Part shown: in pieces, positions 9,500 through 17,882 of the stretch
Layout of the letters: each line of letters opens with the position of its first letter
Position numbering within the stretch: position 1 is the stretch's first letter
Source of the DNA: Pseudoalteromonas rubra
Lineage (GTDB): Bacteria > Pseudomonadota > Gammaproteobacteria > Enterobacterales > Alteromonadaceae
Length of the DNA: 64,000 nucleotides
NCBI RefSeq assembly: GCF_005887115.1
Contig: NZ_PNCJ01000012.1
Coordinates: 186,001-250,000, forward strand
Direction of reading: 5' to 3'
Program-made: the position numbers and the translations under genes
The notes under the pieces: model-generated
The model's database searches: none
What the model was told of the DNA's origin: nothing
The model's input: the letters and a program-made list of their open reading frames with translations, nothing else

Positions 9500-10885
9500 T
9501 TATACCCCTGTTGAGTTGCTAACAGGAGAGGACATTGGCTCTTCACCGGTATGCACCAGCTTTTTATTCATCTCGCGGCGCAGCAACAGATAACTGATCA
9601 TCGCCTGACAATAAACCGTGGCAACAGAAAACACCCAGATCTGCTCGATTTCAAAGTCACTTTGTCCCGCTAACCAGATAACAGGAACTGCAAACAAGAC
9701 CAACCGGCTGGCCGTGCTATACAAGGCAGGCCAAGTGTTTCCCAATGCCTGGAACATGCCAGAGGCGGCAAATGTAAAACCTGCCGGTACAAAGTTCAGG
9801 CAAACATATCCCAAAAATGTTGCCGCGACTAAAATGACGTGCGGCTCATCACTGAAAGGCGTGAAAAACCAGCTTGAATTTATCAAACATACCAAGGTCA
9901 AAATAGCCATCAGCGTACAAGTGAGTAAATTAGTATATCGGTGGGTTTCCTGCACCCTGTCGTATTTACCCGCAGCATAGTTTTGAGCCGCAATCGCAGG
10001 AGCGGCAAACGCGACTGCCATTACGGGTAAAAAAAGCACTTGCATGATCCTGACACCTAACCCAAACCCCGCCTGAGCACTCGCGGCAAACTGGCTAAGC
10101 GCCCAGTAAATTACCGACATGTACATAAATGTAAGTAAAAACTCACCACCTGATGGTAAGCCCAAATTAATCACTTTCAGCATAACTTGACGTTCAGGCA
10201 CCAGCGTCTTTGCGGGCATGGTAAGATAATCCACTTTACGAACAAAGTACCCAACCGTCATTACCATGGCGAAGATCGCAGACAAAGAGCTGGCAAGACC
10301 GGCACCTGACACACCGAGCGCAACTCCGCTTCCCCATCCGGAGATCAAAACAGGCGACAGAATAATATTCAGAACCACAGCCACAACAGAAATCAGCATG
10401 ACAGGCTTAACCACGCCGGCTCCGCGCAGTGCTGCAGCCATAACAGTCAGCCCAAACTGCAACACCAATGCAGGCAAGAACCAGTAAAAGTAGTCCACTG
10501 CGGCTTGGCGAGTCATTGCATCGGGCGTCATAAACTCAAAGAAAACATGACCAAACGCGTAACCTAGTACAATCAACAGAACTGAGCAAATCGCAGCAAT
10601 CAGCATACTTTGATGAAATAATGTGTTGGCCTGTACACGATCTTTTCTGCCAACGGCATGGGCCACCAAAGTACCACAACCAATGTTCAGGACCTGAGTC
10701 AGTGCCATGATAAAAAAGAACACACTGCCCGCGTTACTGACCCCGGCCAGAGCATGTGCTCCAAGTGCCCCAACAAAATAAAGATCAACCAAAAAATACA
10801 AGGTTTGGATAAACATCCCAACCGCCATTGGAACGGCCATAGCAATAAGGTGAGTGAGGATTTTTCCCTGAGTAAGGTCCTTCAT
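9500..10885 (-). CDS. MATE family multidrug/metabolite efflux transporter
   Basis: A 461-residue membrane protein with about 12 hydrophobic helices in two similar halves, beginning KILTHLIAMAVPMAVGMFIQTLYFLVDLYF, which is the usual first helix of MATE exporters. MATE proteins use Na+ or H+ gradients to export cationic drugs, dyes and secondary metabolites across the inner membrane. It is expressed leftwards and is divergent from the 234-residue unknown gene; a palindrome lies in the shared upstream region. Substrate unknown; export of the pigment made nearby is only a possibility. Confidence 0.9.
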   Translation of the reverse strand: MKDLTQGKILTHLIAMAVPMAVGMFIQTLYFLVDLYFVGALGAHALAGVSNAGSVFFFIMALTQVLNIGCGTLVAHAVGRKDRVQANTLFHQSMLIAAICSVLLIVLGYAFGHVFFEFMTPDAMTRQAAVDYFYWFLPALVLQFGLTVMAAALRGAGVVKPVMLISVVAVVLNIILSPVLISGWGSGVALGVSGAGLASSLSAIFAMVMTVGYFVRKVDYLTMPAKTLVPERQVMLKVINLGLPSGGEFLLTFMYMSVIYWALSQFAASAQAGFGLGVRIMQVLFLPVMAVAFAAPAIAAQNYAAGKYDRVQETHRYTNLLTCTLMAILTLVCLINSSWFFTPFSDEPHVILVAATFLGYVCLNFVPAGFTFAASGMFQALGNTWPALYSTASRLVLFAVPVIWLAGQSDFEIEQIWVFSVATVYCQAMISYLLLRREMNKKLVHTGEEPMSSPVSNSTGV

Positions 10886-11011
10886 TAATTACTGTCCTGA
10901 ATAAATAATGTCTCTATTGTACCTTTTATCCTTAACACGTCATGGTATTTTCCCCACATCAAGCATCTTAGACCAGAGTCAGATTTTCTCTCACTGACTG
11001 GATACGTGCTC

Positions 11012-11037
11012 ATACCAATTGGTATACTGCCTATAAT
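11012..11037 (+). promoter_or_regulatory. Palindrome next to a TATAAT box in the MATE/unknown divergent region
   Basis: ATACCAATTGGTAT (11012-11025) is a perfect 14-bp palindrome. Six bases later comes a perfect -10 box, TATAAT (11032-11037), facing the 234-residue gene, with no good -35 box at the right distance (CTCATA). The palindrome covers the place where a -35 box would be, as expected for an activator or repressor site. A partly similar AATTGGTATCATTATC occurs at 36712-36727. Confidence 0.45.
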
Positions 11038-11081
11038 GCTAAATAGATATGGCAGACTCATCAACCTGCTACTTCGGGTAA

Positions 11082-11786
11082 ATGGATATGGTTAACAACA
11101 AAAAAGATGCTCAAACTGTGCCGGATACCACTGCGGCGGTCACGGGTATGATCCAGGCGATACACAGTCTCAGCCTGTCACGTATACTAAGCTGTTTTGA
11201 GCAAGCGACACCCGCAGAGCGTTCAGCTCAGCTCAGACATTGCTTTGAGGCAGCCAGTAATCATGCAGCAAATTACGAGCATTATCAAAATATCGCAGCT
11301 CACTGCATAACGCATCATGGCCTGCCTCCGGGTGTTATTGCGGGGATCAACACGAGTGAACGGCTGGACTTTTTTATGCCCGCACTTCAGGCTGCCAATG
11401 CGTTTAATGTCACTAACCATCAGGGCAATACATTTTTACACTGCCTGTTTGCCAACCCACAAAACCAGCCGCCTCCCTTTAACTACATACGCTCCTTGTT
11501 ATTGTTTGAACGTAATGAGTCTCTGGCCGACGCGCTCGTTGTGCGCAATCATCAGGGGCTAAGCGCGCTGGAAGTATACCTGGGCTTTAATCCGCATTAT
11601 TGCGAACTGCCACAACATGAGCTTGCCGCCTGGCTTGCCTTATGCGAAGCACACAGAAAACTGTCCGGCGTAAACAGTGATAATCTCGAGAAGGTAATGT
11701 CACAACTACACGCAGGCCCCCTGCGCCAAGAACGCCTCACGCTGGTCGCCAGCTATTATCAGGTGTCTGTCAGTTCACTCTCATAG
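11082..11786 (+). CDS. Unrecognised 234-residue protein, weakly ankyrin-like
   Basis: I do not recognise a family. The protein is soluble, rich in Ala, Leu, His and Asn and predicted mostly helical. Two segments look like ankyrin-type helix-turn-helix units: FNVTNHQGNTFLHCLFANPQ and LVVRNHQGLSALEVYLGF, about 60 residues apart, each with the N-x-x-G-x-x-x-L/F pattern. This suggests a protein-binding role, perhaps as an adaptor. Two ATG codons (11082 and 11088) are possible starts. The 3' end overlaps the convergent HslV-like gene by 17 bases. Codon use looks like that of its neighbours. Confidence 0.6.
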   Translation: MDMVNNKKDAQTVPDTTAAVTGMIQAIHSLSLSRILSCFEQATPAERSAQLRHCFEAASNHAANYEHYQNIAAHCITHHGLPPGVIAGINTSERLDFFMPALQAANAFNVTNHQGNTFLHCLFANPQNQPPPFNYIRSLLLFERNESLADALVVRNHQGLSALEVYLGFNPHYCELPQHELAAWLALCEAHRKLSGVNSDNLEKVMSQLHAGPLRQERLTLVASYYQVSVSSLS

Positions 11787-12249
11787 CGGCATCTGCGTGC
11801 AGCGGTGTACACAGCCAAAGCGCCCTTTCGTTGTGTCTGTAGGTCATAACAGAGCCGCCACTGGATTTGTCCCGCAGGCACGCATACTCAACGGCCTCAA
11901 ATGCAGAGCGACCGAAATCCATCGCTGCGATCGCCCAGTTTGCGCCACTACCAATGGCCCAGTTTAGCGACAGAGGCTCTAAAAAGCGTCGACCATGGCG
12001 AATTTCACCAAAGAAGACATGGCCTCCATCATCCACAAAAAAAAATGAGCAAGTAATATCGCCAAATTGATTCTCACGCCATTGAGTTATGAGATGGTGA
12101 ATTTCGGCACAGTTGCCAGACGCAAAGAGATAACCGTCTTCAACACGTTGGCATTTGCGCGTTGCCCAGGACACAATAGTCTGGTTGGTCGAGGTCAGGC
12201 TATCTGTACAGATAGTTTTAGAATTGTGGTGGTAGGCAATAGTAGTCAA
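11770..12249 (-). CDS. HslV/proteasome-beta-like Ntn hydrolase, stand-alone
   Basis: Read from a TTG at 12249, five bases after a perfect AAGGAG, the protein is 159 residues and begins MTTIAYHHNSKTICTDS. This matches the start of HslV-type and phage-like proteasome subunits, where Thr2 becomes the N-terminal nucleophile after Met removal and the Asp of the (A/C)-D-S motif assists. Further family-like segments are DGYLFASGNCAEIHHLITQW and IGSGANWAIAAMDFGRSAFEAVEYACLRD (partial quotation of a longer run). No HslU ATPase is nearby, so it is not the canonical HslVU pair. A longer reading from 12333 is open but would hide the Thr. Role unknown; peptidase activity is inferred from the family. Confidence 0.65.
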   Translation of the reverse strand: MTTIAYHHNSKTICTDSLTSTNQTIVSWATRKCQRVEDGYLFASGNCAEIHHLITQWRENQFGDITCSFFFVDDGGHVFFGEIRHGRRFLEPLSLNWAIGSGANWAIAAMDFGRSAFEAVEYACLRDKSSGGSVMTYRHNERALWLCTPLHADAAMRVN

Positions 12250-12554
12250 AAGCACTCCTTGGTGATGATCCCTTCTGTTGCAAGTTAACCCAGATTTTGC
12301 GGAATTATCGGCCAAATTTGACCTGAAATTCACAATAAACGGCTTATCTTACTGTTTGAACACCAGTATACGGAGTAAAAATTAATATAAAGTTAACAAC
12401 GCTGTCAACAAACCTCCCTTGAGGTAAGACCAATAAATAATCTGAAAATCGACATCAAGGGAAGTACGTTGTGTTGGTCATCAAAATATCAATGTGTGAC
12501 CGTCACTCAGACAAAATCGCTAACTTGACATACGACAACCATGTTTCGCCAGCT
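12250..12554. other. Intergenic region between the short ToxR-like regulator and the HslV-like gene
   Basis: No gene is seen. The region holds an imperfect inverted repeat with an exact core, TCCCTTGA (12415-12422) and TCAAGGGA (12455-12462), 32 bases apart, and a small palindrome GTGAC-C-GTCAC (12496-12506) just after the regulator. No convincing terminator T run was found on either strand. Confidence 0.5.
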
Positions 12555-13019
12555 TTACACCACCATGACAACAACACCGGCTCCAATGGCTAATGCTGCC
12601 AATGGCACTAACCACTTCCAGGGTAAGCGCTGTGGTTGTTCTGCTTGCCCTGAGTGCTCTTTCACCGGCGCAGAAACAGACTGCTCTGCAGTCTCGTGAT
12701 GGTGTGACAACTCCTCGATTGGCTCTGCTGACTGTACTGGCAGCTGCCATTGATAGCCCTTTTTGGAAAAGGTCTTAATCGCATCATCACCAAATAGTGC
12801 ACGTAAGTGACCAATATTCTGAAACACGACCTGCTCTGTCACAGTTCTGCCAGGCCAGACATGCTCCAGAATCTCAGCCTTGCTGTAGATCTTTTGGGGA
12901 TCAGATAAGAACAAACCTAACAGGGTTGCTGGCTTTTCTTTTATACTGATTTTTCTACCTTGTTTAGACAAAGCCAGGTTTTGGCAGTCAAACTCGAAAT
13001 CTTGGAATGTTAACTTCAT
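12555..13019 (-). CDS. Short ToxR-like regulator: winged helix plus C-terminal membrane anchor, no sensor domain
   Basis: The 154-residue protein has an OmpR/ToxR-type winged helix (KEKPATLLGLFLSD, EILEHVWPGRTVTEQ, QNIGHLRALFGDD, KKGYQWQLP; residues about 1-95), a hydrophilic linker and a final hydrophobic segment (WKWLVPLAALAIGAGVVVMVV). Translation stops directly after this anchor. Full-length relatives carry several hundred periplasmic residues, and I saw no continuation in other frames downstream, so this is either a natural minimal form with the sensor on another protein or an old truncation. It lies about 1.7 kb upstream of pigA and is a plausible but unproven regulator of nearby genes. 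Confidence 0.75.
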   Translation of the reverse strand: MKLTFQDFEFDCQNLALSKQGRKISIKEKPATLLGLFLSDPQKIYSKAEILEHVWPGRTVTEQVVFQNIGHLRALFGDDAIKTFSKKGYQWQLPVQSAEPIEELSHHHETAEQSVSAPVKEHSGQAEQPQRLPWKWLVPLAALAIGAGVVVMVV

Positions 13020-13160
13020 CGTCCTTCAGCTTTATAGTTATAATAAGTGTTTAATGATAAGAGCGCGTCCAGTGCTGACGCCCGATTATGCACTCTCTAC
13101 CAATCAGTTCGACAAGCTTAACATGTTCCCAACCTCGGATCAGTAGCCCAATGTAACGAT

Positions 13161-14066
13161 TTATAACAATCGCTTTTTCATTCTGTTTGACACGGCTGAC
13201 CAGCCGCTTTCACCAAACTGGAATACCGCAAGACTTATCATAATTATGGATGCGCCAGTCAGTAAAGTCAGGGTGATCCGTTCATTGTTGATCCAGGCCC
13301 CCAGCAGCAAGGCAAATCCAGGAGTGATCAAGGTCGTTAATGCAACCGTGCTCGCTTTTAGTTTTTGTAACACATGGAAATAAGCGATAAACCCGATCAA
13401 AGAGCCGAACACACCTAAGTACACCGTAGCCAGCACAGAGCTTTGCTGCCAGCTCTGTGTGTCGAGTTGCCCATCACTCACCCACCACACCAGACCAAAC
13501 ATAGGTGTCACCAGTAAAAGCGATCCAAAGGTGGTGGCTAAGGGGTGAACAACCAAACGAACACGCTTAACCATCACGCCACAGAGACTAAAGCAGGTGA
13601 CCGCGCCCAGCACATAAATCAATCCGCGGGGTGCTAGATCCAACTCTGTGAGTTGTGACATAACAACCAAATACAAACCCACAAAGGATAAAGCCAAAGC
13701 CAGCCACTTGAGTACACTAAAGCGAGCCTCGTGCAACAAATGCTGAGCAAACAGGCCCGACAGTACCGGAGCAAGACCAAATACCAATGATATCACCCCG
13801 GAAGGTACGGTCTGAGCGGCCAGGTAACTGAGCAACATACCACCAAAAATCCCTAAACCTGAGTAACAATACAAGATCCAGGCCCGGCGGGACACAGGAA
13901 CCCGATAACGGCCAATCAGTATGATAAAAAAGCACAGCACTAGCGCAATAGCCATACGTAAAAACACACTTAATGTTGGTGACATACCCGCGCTGCTGAT
14001 GACGATCCCCAGCGGGGTCGTTGACCAAATCATAATAACCAAAATGTAAGATGCCTGGACTGGCAT
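13161..14066 (-). CDS. EamA/DMT family permease
   Basis: A 301-residue integral membrane protein with about ten helices arranged as two EamA repeats: the first contains RMAIALVLCFFIILIG and PSGVISLVFGLAPVLSGL, the second GVFGSLIGFIAYFHVLQKL and TLITPGFALLLGAWINNERI. Drug/metabolite transporters of this type export amino acids, metabolites or toxic compounds. It is read leftwards, divergent from pigA, with about 630 bases between. It could share the operon with the downstream short regulator (gap about 140 bases). Substrate unknown. Confidence 0.85.
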   Translation of the reverse strand: MPVQASYILVIMIWSTTPLGIVISSAGMSPTLSVFLRMAIALVLCFFIILIGRYRVPVSRRAWILYCYSGLGIFGGMLLSYLAAQTVPSGVISLVFGLAPVLSGLFAQHLLHEARFSVLKWLALALSFVGLYLVVMSQLTELDLAPRGLIYVLGAVTCFSLCGVMVKRVRLVVHPLATTFGSLLLVTPMFGLVWWVSDGQLDTQSWQQSSVLATVYLGVFGSLIGFIAYFHVLQKLKASTVALTTLITPGFALLLGAWINNERITLTLLTGASIIMISLAVFQFGESGWSAVSNRMKKRLL

Positions 14067-14619
14067 AATAAGCTCCCGAAAGCGGGGCAGTATGAGAGGC
14101 TAAAGTAAAGAAACATCACTAACCGCTGATACTGCCGCGGTTAGTAAGTGACGTTTACAAACCGCTGACAATACGCCACACACTGACCGAATTGAGCAGC
14201 CAGGTATTGTGCATTGTAAGAACGGTTGAACAGGTCATGAATTTCTTCTTGTTGTTTATTGAATGTCCGTTTTATCACGTCAGGCTTCAATGTCAATGGC
14301 ATATACCCGGAGTTGACGAGCTCAATGCGCTCAGTACAGAGCCGAATACCGACAAAACCGCTCTCTTTCTGCAGTGAAAATGAAGAGGTTTTTACCCAAC
14401 TTAAGCTCTCAGAGCATGATAAAAAAATAAAAAGTTAATCAAAATTTAACAATAAGAATCCATAAACTATTCCCTACCCGTCATAAAAAGGTCATAAACA
14501 CCAGCACAAAAGCCCTTTAAAAACATATTATTGAATCAATTATCATAAAAAAGTGTAGAGAATGTGAAACACAAAAATAAAACCCAAATAAAACATTTAA
14601 AAAACACAGGTTAACAGGA
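14067..14619. promoter_or_regulatory. AT-rich region upstream of the pig operon with repeated motifs
   Basis: Apart from one doubtful short reading frame on the minus strand, no gene is seen here. The part after 14400 is very AT-rich. TCATAAA occurs at 14481-14487, 14492-14498 (11 bases apart, one helical turn) and again at 14543-14549. ATTGA-A-TCAAT (14530-14540) is a palindrome. TTGAAT (14531-14536) and TGTAGA (14554-14559) are 17 bases apart and could be a second, weaker promoter. These look like regulator-binding sites for the pigment operon; this is inference. Confidence 0.45.
14141..14302 (-). CDS. Doubtful small protein frame upstream of pigA
   Basis: The minus strand gives a 53-residue frame from ATG 14302 to TAA at 14141 with protein-like composition (charged helix KRTFNKQQEEIHDLFNRSYN, then YLAAQFGQCVAYCQRF). 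The frame stays open for about 40 more codons upstream without a convincing start codon, and no clear ribosome-binding site precedes the ATG. It could be a real small protein, the remnant of a decayed gene, or chance. I do not recognise it. Confidence 0.25.
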   Translation of the reverse strand: MPLTLKPDVIKRTFNKQQEEIHDLFNRSYNAQYLAAQFGQCVAYCQRFVNVTY

Positions 14620-14649
14620 TTGACAGGTACATTAACAAGTCTCCATAAT
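14602..14649 (+). promoter_or_regulatory. Probable main promoter of the pig operon
   Basis: TTGACA (14620-14625, perfect -35) and CATAAT (14644-14649, five of six for -10) are separated by 18 bases and face pigA; transcription would start near 14656, about 40 bases before the pigA ATG. Three ACAGG copies at 14606-14610, 14614-14618 and 14623-14627, spaced 8-9 bases apart, run into the -35 box and look like a binding array for a regulator. Confidence 0.6.
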
Positions 14650-14697
14650 AGCAATTAATGCAAAAGCAGTATTTCAACCAACTCAAAGTGCAATATT

Positions 14698-15852
14698 ATG
14701 GATTTTCAACTTTCCGACTATCAGACCGAGCTATACGATTCCGCACTTCGCTTTGCTTCTGAAGTGTTAAATAAGGATGCACACCAGCGTCAACGAGATC
14801 ATCATTTTTCCCAGGAGCTTTGGCGTCAGGCGGCTCAGTTTGGCTTTACCGGATTGGCTGTAGAAGAAGCTTATGGCGGAGCTAACCTTGGGGCACTTAA
14901 CACCATGTTAATGGTAGAAGCCCTGGGCAAAGGCAGTCAGGATCTTGGCCTGTCATTCTCTTTATGTGCCCATCTGTTCGCCTGCGTGATGCCGGTTACA
15001 CGGTTTGCGAGTGAGGAGCTCAAACGTGATTTTCTGGAGCCTTTAGTCGCTGGCAAATTAATTGCTGCCAACGCAGCAACCGAGCCGGGTGCAGGTTCAG
15101 ATATCTACAGCATGAAGACAACAGCCACCAAAGAAGCGGGGGGTTATCGTCTTAATGGCCAGAAAACCTATATCACTAACGCCCCTGTCGCTGATGTATT
15201 CGTCGCCTACGCGCGAACCAACCCGAGTCACGGGTTTATGGGCGTGTCTGCTTTCATCGTTGCAAAGGACACCCCCGGATTATCAACCGGTTCCAATCAA
15301 TCAAAGGATTGCCTGGCCAGTTGCCCAATGGGCGACGTATTTTTTGACAATGTCTTTGTTCCTGAATCGCAGCGAATTGGGTTTGAAGGGGCCGGTGGAG
15401 CCATTTTCCATGATTCAATGATTTGGGAAAAAGGATGCCTGTTTGCCTTGTTCGTTGGTGCGCTGGACAGATTACTTGAGACGACGTTGTCCTACGCGCA
15501 GGAGCGCAAGCAATTTGGCAAAAAGATTGGACACTTCCAGTCAGTATCAAACCGCATTATCGACATTAAATTGCGCCTGGAACAGTGCCGTCTGATGCTA
15601 TATCGCGCGGGCTGGAAATACGATCAGGGTCAGGATGCCGAAATCGACATTGCTATGAGCAAACTGCTGATTTCGGAGTATGCAGTACAGTCCTCTTTGG
15701 ATGCCATTGCCACTTTTGGCGGTGCAGCAATCGATGCCGATATGGGGATTGTGCAGGTTCTGCTGGATACGCTGCCCAGCCGTATTTTCTCAGGCACCAA
15801 TGATATTCAACGCGAAATCATTGCCCGAAAACTTGGCTTAAGAGGAGCCTGA
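14698..15852 (+). CDS. pigA: PigA, L-prolyl-carrier-protein dehydrogenase (acyl-CoA dehydrogenase family)
   Basis: A 384-residue flavoprotein of the acyl-CoA dehydrogenase family, the usual length for PigA. Visible family segments are TEPGAGSDIYSMKTTA (FAD/substrate loop), YRLNGQKTYITNAPVADVF, YAQERKQFGKKIGHFQSV and the C-terminal RIFSGTNDIQREIIARKLGL. In prodigiosin biosynthesis PigA oxidises proline held on the carrier PigG to pyrrole-2-carboxyl, the first ring of the bipyrrole half. The start codon is the first ATG, though the ribosome-binding site is weak. It leads the operon and is followed after two bases by pigB. Identification rests on family plus the full pig gene order around it. 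Confidence 0.93.
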   Translation: MDFQLSDYQTELYDSALRFASEVLNKDAHQRQRDHHFSQELWRQAAQFGFTGLAVEEAYGGANLGALNTMLMVEALGKGSQDLGLSFSLCAHLFACVMPVTRFASEELKRDFLEPLVAGKLIAANAATEPGAGSDIYSMKTTATKEAGGYRLNGQKTYITNAPVADVFVAYARTNPSHGFMGVSAFIVAKDTPGLSTGSNQSKDCLASCPMGDVFFDNVFVPESQRIGFEGAGGAIFHDSMIWEKGCLFALFVGALDRLLETTLSYAQERKQFGKKIGHFQSVSNRIIDIKLRLEQCRLMLYRAGWKYDQGQDAEIDIAMSKLLISEYAVQSSLDAIATFGGAAIDADMGIVQVLLDTLPSRIFSGTNDIQREIIARKLGLRGA

Positions 15853-15854
15853 AC

Positions 15855-17882
15855 ATGCTAGTTCAACGGATCTTTGCTGTACTTTATATGTTGGCCGGAC
15901 TGGCCAAAGCGTTTCCACAGTTAGAAAATGTGCCTGAAATTCTGCGCCAGGCTGCCGCTGCAAATCAGGGTACCTGGTATGGCGGACTGAGTGAGCTATT
16001 AGCCAATCACGGAGATATTGCGAATATCCTGGTCGCAGTCGTATTGTTCGGCTCGGGCCTGGTGCTGTGGCTAAATCCGCGCTGGACCCGTTTTGTTATT
16101 TACGGCCAGCTGGCAATGATGGCCGTGTTTATCACCATTTTGCACCGCTCTCAGCCGCAGGTTATTCCGCTGGATGCCATTTTTATTATCGCGGCGCTCT
16201 ATATGTTGCGCCAGCAATTCCGCCGCACCGGTGCAAAACGCGTTTTTGCCAGTCAGGATTTTGCCAAGCCAAAGGCACTGGCGAAAACGCCTGACAAACC
16301 TAAGCTGGCTGAGGAGTATGACGTGATCATTATCGGTGGTGGTGTATCGGGACTGACGGCAGCCAGCGAATTTGATACGGAACGCGTGCTGGTACTGGAA
16401 AAAAGCCCAACGTTTGGCGGTAATGCACGCTGTAACAGTCACCGCTCATTGCCCCACCCCATTGCCGGCGTGTGTTTTCAACAACCCGTAGTAGGCTCGG
16501 ATATGGATCAGTTACTGACCAAACTGGGGTTGCAAGATAAATTTAAAACCAACGCACAAGACACATTGGTTTTCTTCGATACGATTCTACTGCTCAAGTG
16601 CCTGAATGAGATCACTTTGGGCTTTATAAAATTTCCCAGCTATTTGCTCAAACCTGCGGTATGGGGATTAACGGGCCAATTGTTGCTCAACGCGTTAATT
16701 GGTAAACCCTATGTTGTCGCAGCAAAACAACTGGGCGACCCGATATTTGCCGATCTGTACCACTTTTTGGATGGTTTTGCCCCAGGTACCAAGCGCTTTC
16801 CTCAGGTGCCCTGGCACGAGCAAAGTGGCTGGAGCAAAGAAGAAATGACACAGCTGGACAACATCTCTCTCTATAGTTACCTGTTTGAACCAGAAAAAAC
16901 CGCATCCTTCCCCAACGATTTGCAACCACCTCGTAATCTGGGCAAACTGGTTGAAAACGCAGTCACTACCACGCTCAGAGTAGAATGCCTCGATATTCAT
17001 GAGGTCTCTGCCTATGTCGGCCTGCACTTTTTGGTCGGCTATCTCAGAGGCAATTTAGTGACACTGCCGGGAGGCAACGGACATATCAGTGAGGCCTTAG
17101 TCGCACACCTAAATCGGCAAACTAATGTCACACTGCAAAGCGACGTTAATCTGGTCAACCTGAACAACACCGAAGCTGGCATTCAGTTAACAGCAAAAGT
17201 ACAGCATCACAATATTTCGGTGAAGGGTAAAAAACTCATCTGGGCAGCCCCTAAACACCAGCTTTCACAGTGGCTGCCCTCACTGCCTGAAGCCCAGCTC
17301 AAAGCCATTAAAGAAATCCGTCATGAGGATTACTACCTGGCCAATGCACTGTTATCACGCCCGGTGCTCAGCCATTCTTTTGGTGGCTATATGATTGAGC
17401 CAGACCGCCCTGAGCAACCCTACGCCTGGTGTAAAGCCGGAACCTGCTTAGTTGCTAACTGGATGGACAGCACCAACCAAAGCGAAGGCGGTGTACTTAC
17501 CCTGTTAAAACCAACGACACGGCCGGAGCGACAGGGGCGCACAGCGGAGCATGATTTTACAGGCTTGCAGCAGCAAACCTATCAGGAAATTTCTTTGATG
17601 CTGAATAATTTAGGGATAGACCCGCGCATTGTCGAAGACATTCAGATCTGGTACTGGCCCGGGGCACTGATCACCTCGGTCATAGGTCAGCAGGCCAACG
17701 GGGTATTCCAGCAAGCTTCACAACCATATTTGAGCGTCTATTTTGCCAACCAGGACAGCGTTGGGATAGGCAATCTGGAAAGCGCCATTTTTGCAGGTAA
17801 ACAGGCTTCTGCACAGGTGAAAGAAGCATTACTACACACGGATAAAACTGCCATACCGCGCAGCAAGGAGACGGTATCATGA
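15855..17882 (+). CDS. pigB: PigB, membrane-linked flavin dihydropyrrole oxidase
   Basis: The 675-residue protein is a fusion. Residues about 1-125 form four hydrophobic helices ([36 protein letters not shown]) resembling DoxX-type membrane proteins. From about residue 154 an FAD-dependent amine-oxidase-like domain begins, with [15 protein letters not shown] (Gly161-163) and [15 protein letters not shown]. In the known pathway PigB oxidises the dihydropyrrole made by PigD and PigE to 2-methyl-3-n-amyl-pyrrole (MAP). The membrane part would place the final monopyrrole step at the inner membrane, fitting a hydrophobic product. It overlaps pigC by 4 bases. Confidence 0.93.
   Translation: MLVQRIFAVLYMLAGLAKAFPQLENVPEILRQAAAANQGTWYGGLSELLANHGDIANILVAVVLFGSGLVLWLNPRWTRFVIYGQLAMMAVFITILHRSQPQVIPLDAIFIIAALYMLRQQFRRTGAKRVFASQDFAKPKALAKTPDKPKLAEEYDVIIIGGGVSGLTAASEFDTERVLVLEKSPTFGGNARCNSHRSLPHPIAGVCFQQPVVGSDMDQLLTKLGLQDKFKTNAQDTLVFFDTILLLKCLNEITLGFIKFPSYLLKPAVWGLTGQLLLNALIGKPYVVAAKQLGDPIFADLYHFLDGFAPGTKRFPQVPWHEQSGWSKEEMTQLDNISLYSYLFEPEKTASFPNDLQPPRNLGKLVENAVTTTLRVECLDIHEVSAYVGLHFLVGYLRGNLVTLPGGNGHISEALVAHLNRQTNVTLQSDVNLVNLNNTEAGIQLTAKVQHHNISVKGKKLIWAAPKHQLSQWLPSLPEAQLKAIKEIRHEDYYLANALLSRPVLSHSFGGYMIEPDRPEQPYAWCKAGTCLVANWMDSTNQSEGGVLTLLKPTTRPERQGRTAEHDFTGLQQQTYQEISLMLNNLGIDPRIVEDIQIWYWPGALITSVIGQQANGVFQQASQPYLSVYFANQDSVGIGNLESAIFAGKQASAQVKEALLHTDKTAIPRSKETVS

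Noticed and set aside
12250..12333. Longer N-terminus of the HslV-like protein starting at 12333
   Set aside because: It would bury the catalytic Thr and ignores the AAGGAG site located just before the TTG at 12249.
12496..12506. GTGACCGTCAC as a CRP-like or SOS-like box
   Set aside because: Only five bases per arm and wrong spacing for those boxes; position after the regulator stop fits no promoter.
14192..14377. Plus-strand 61-codon frame in the gap upstream of pigA
   Set aside because: TTG start, no ribosome-binding site, Cys/Phe-rich composition unlike its neighbours; the complementary frame looks more protein-like.
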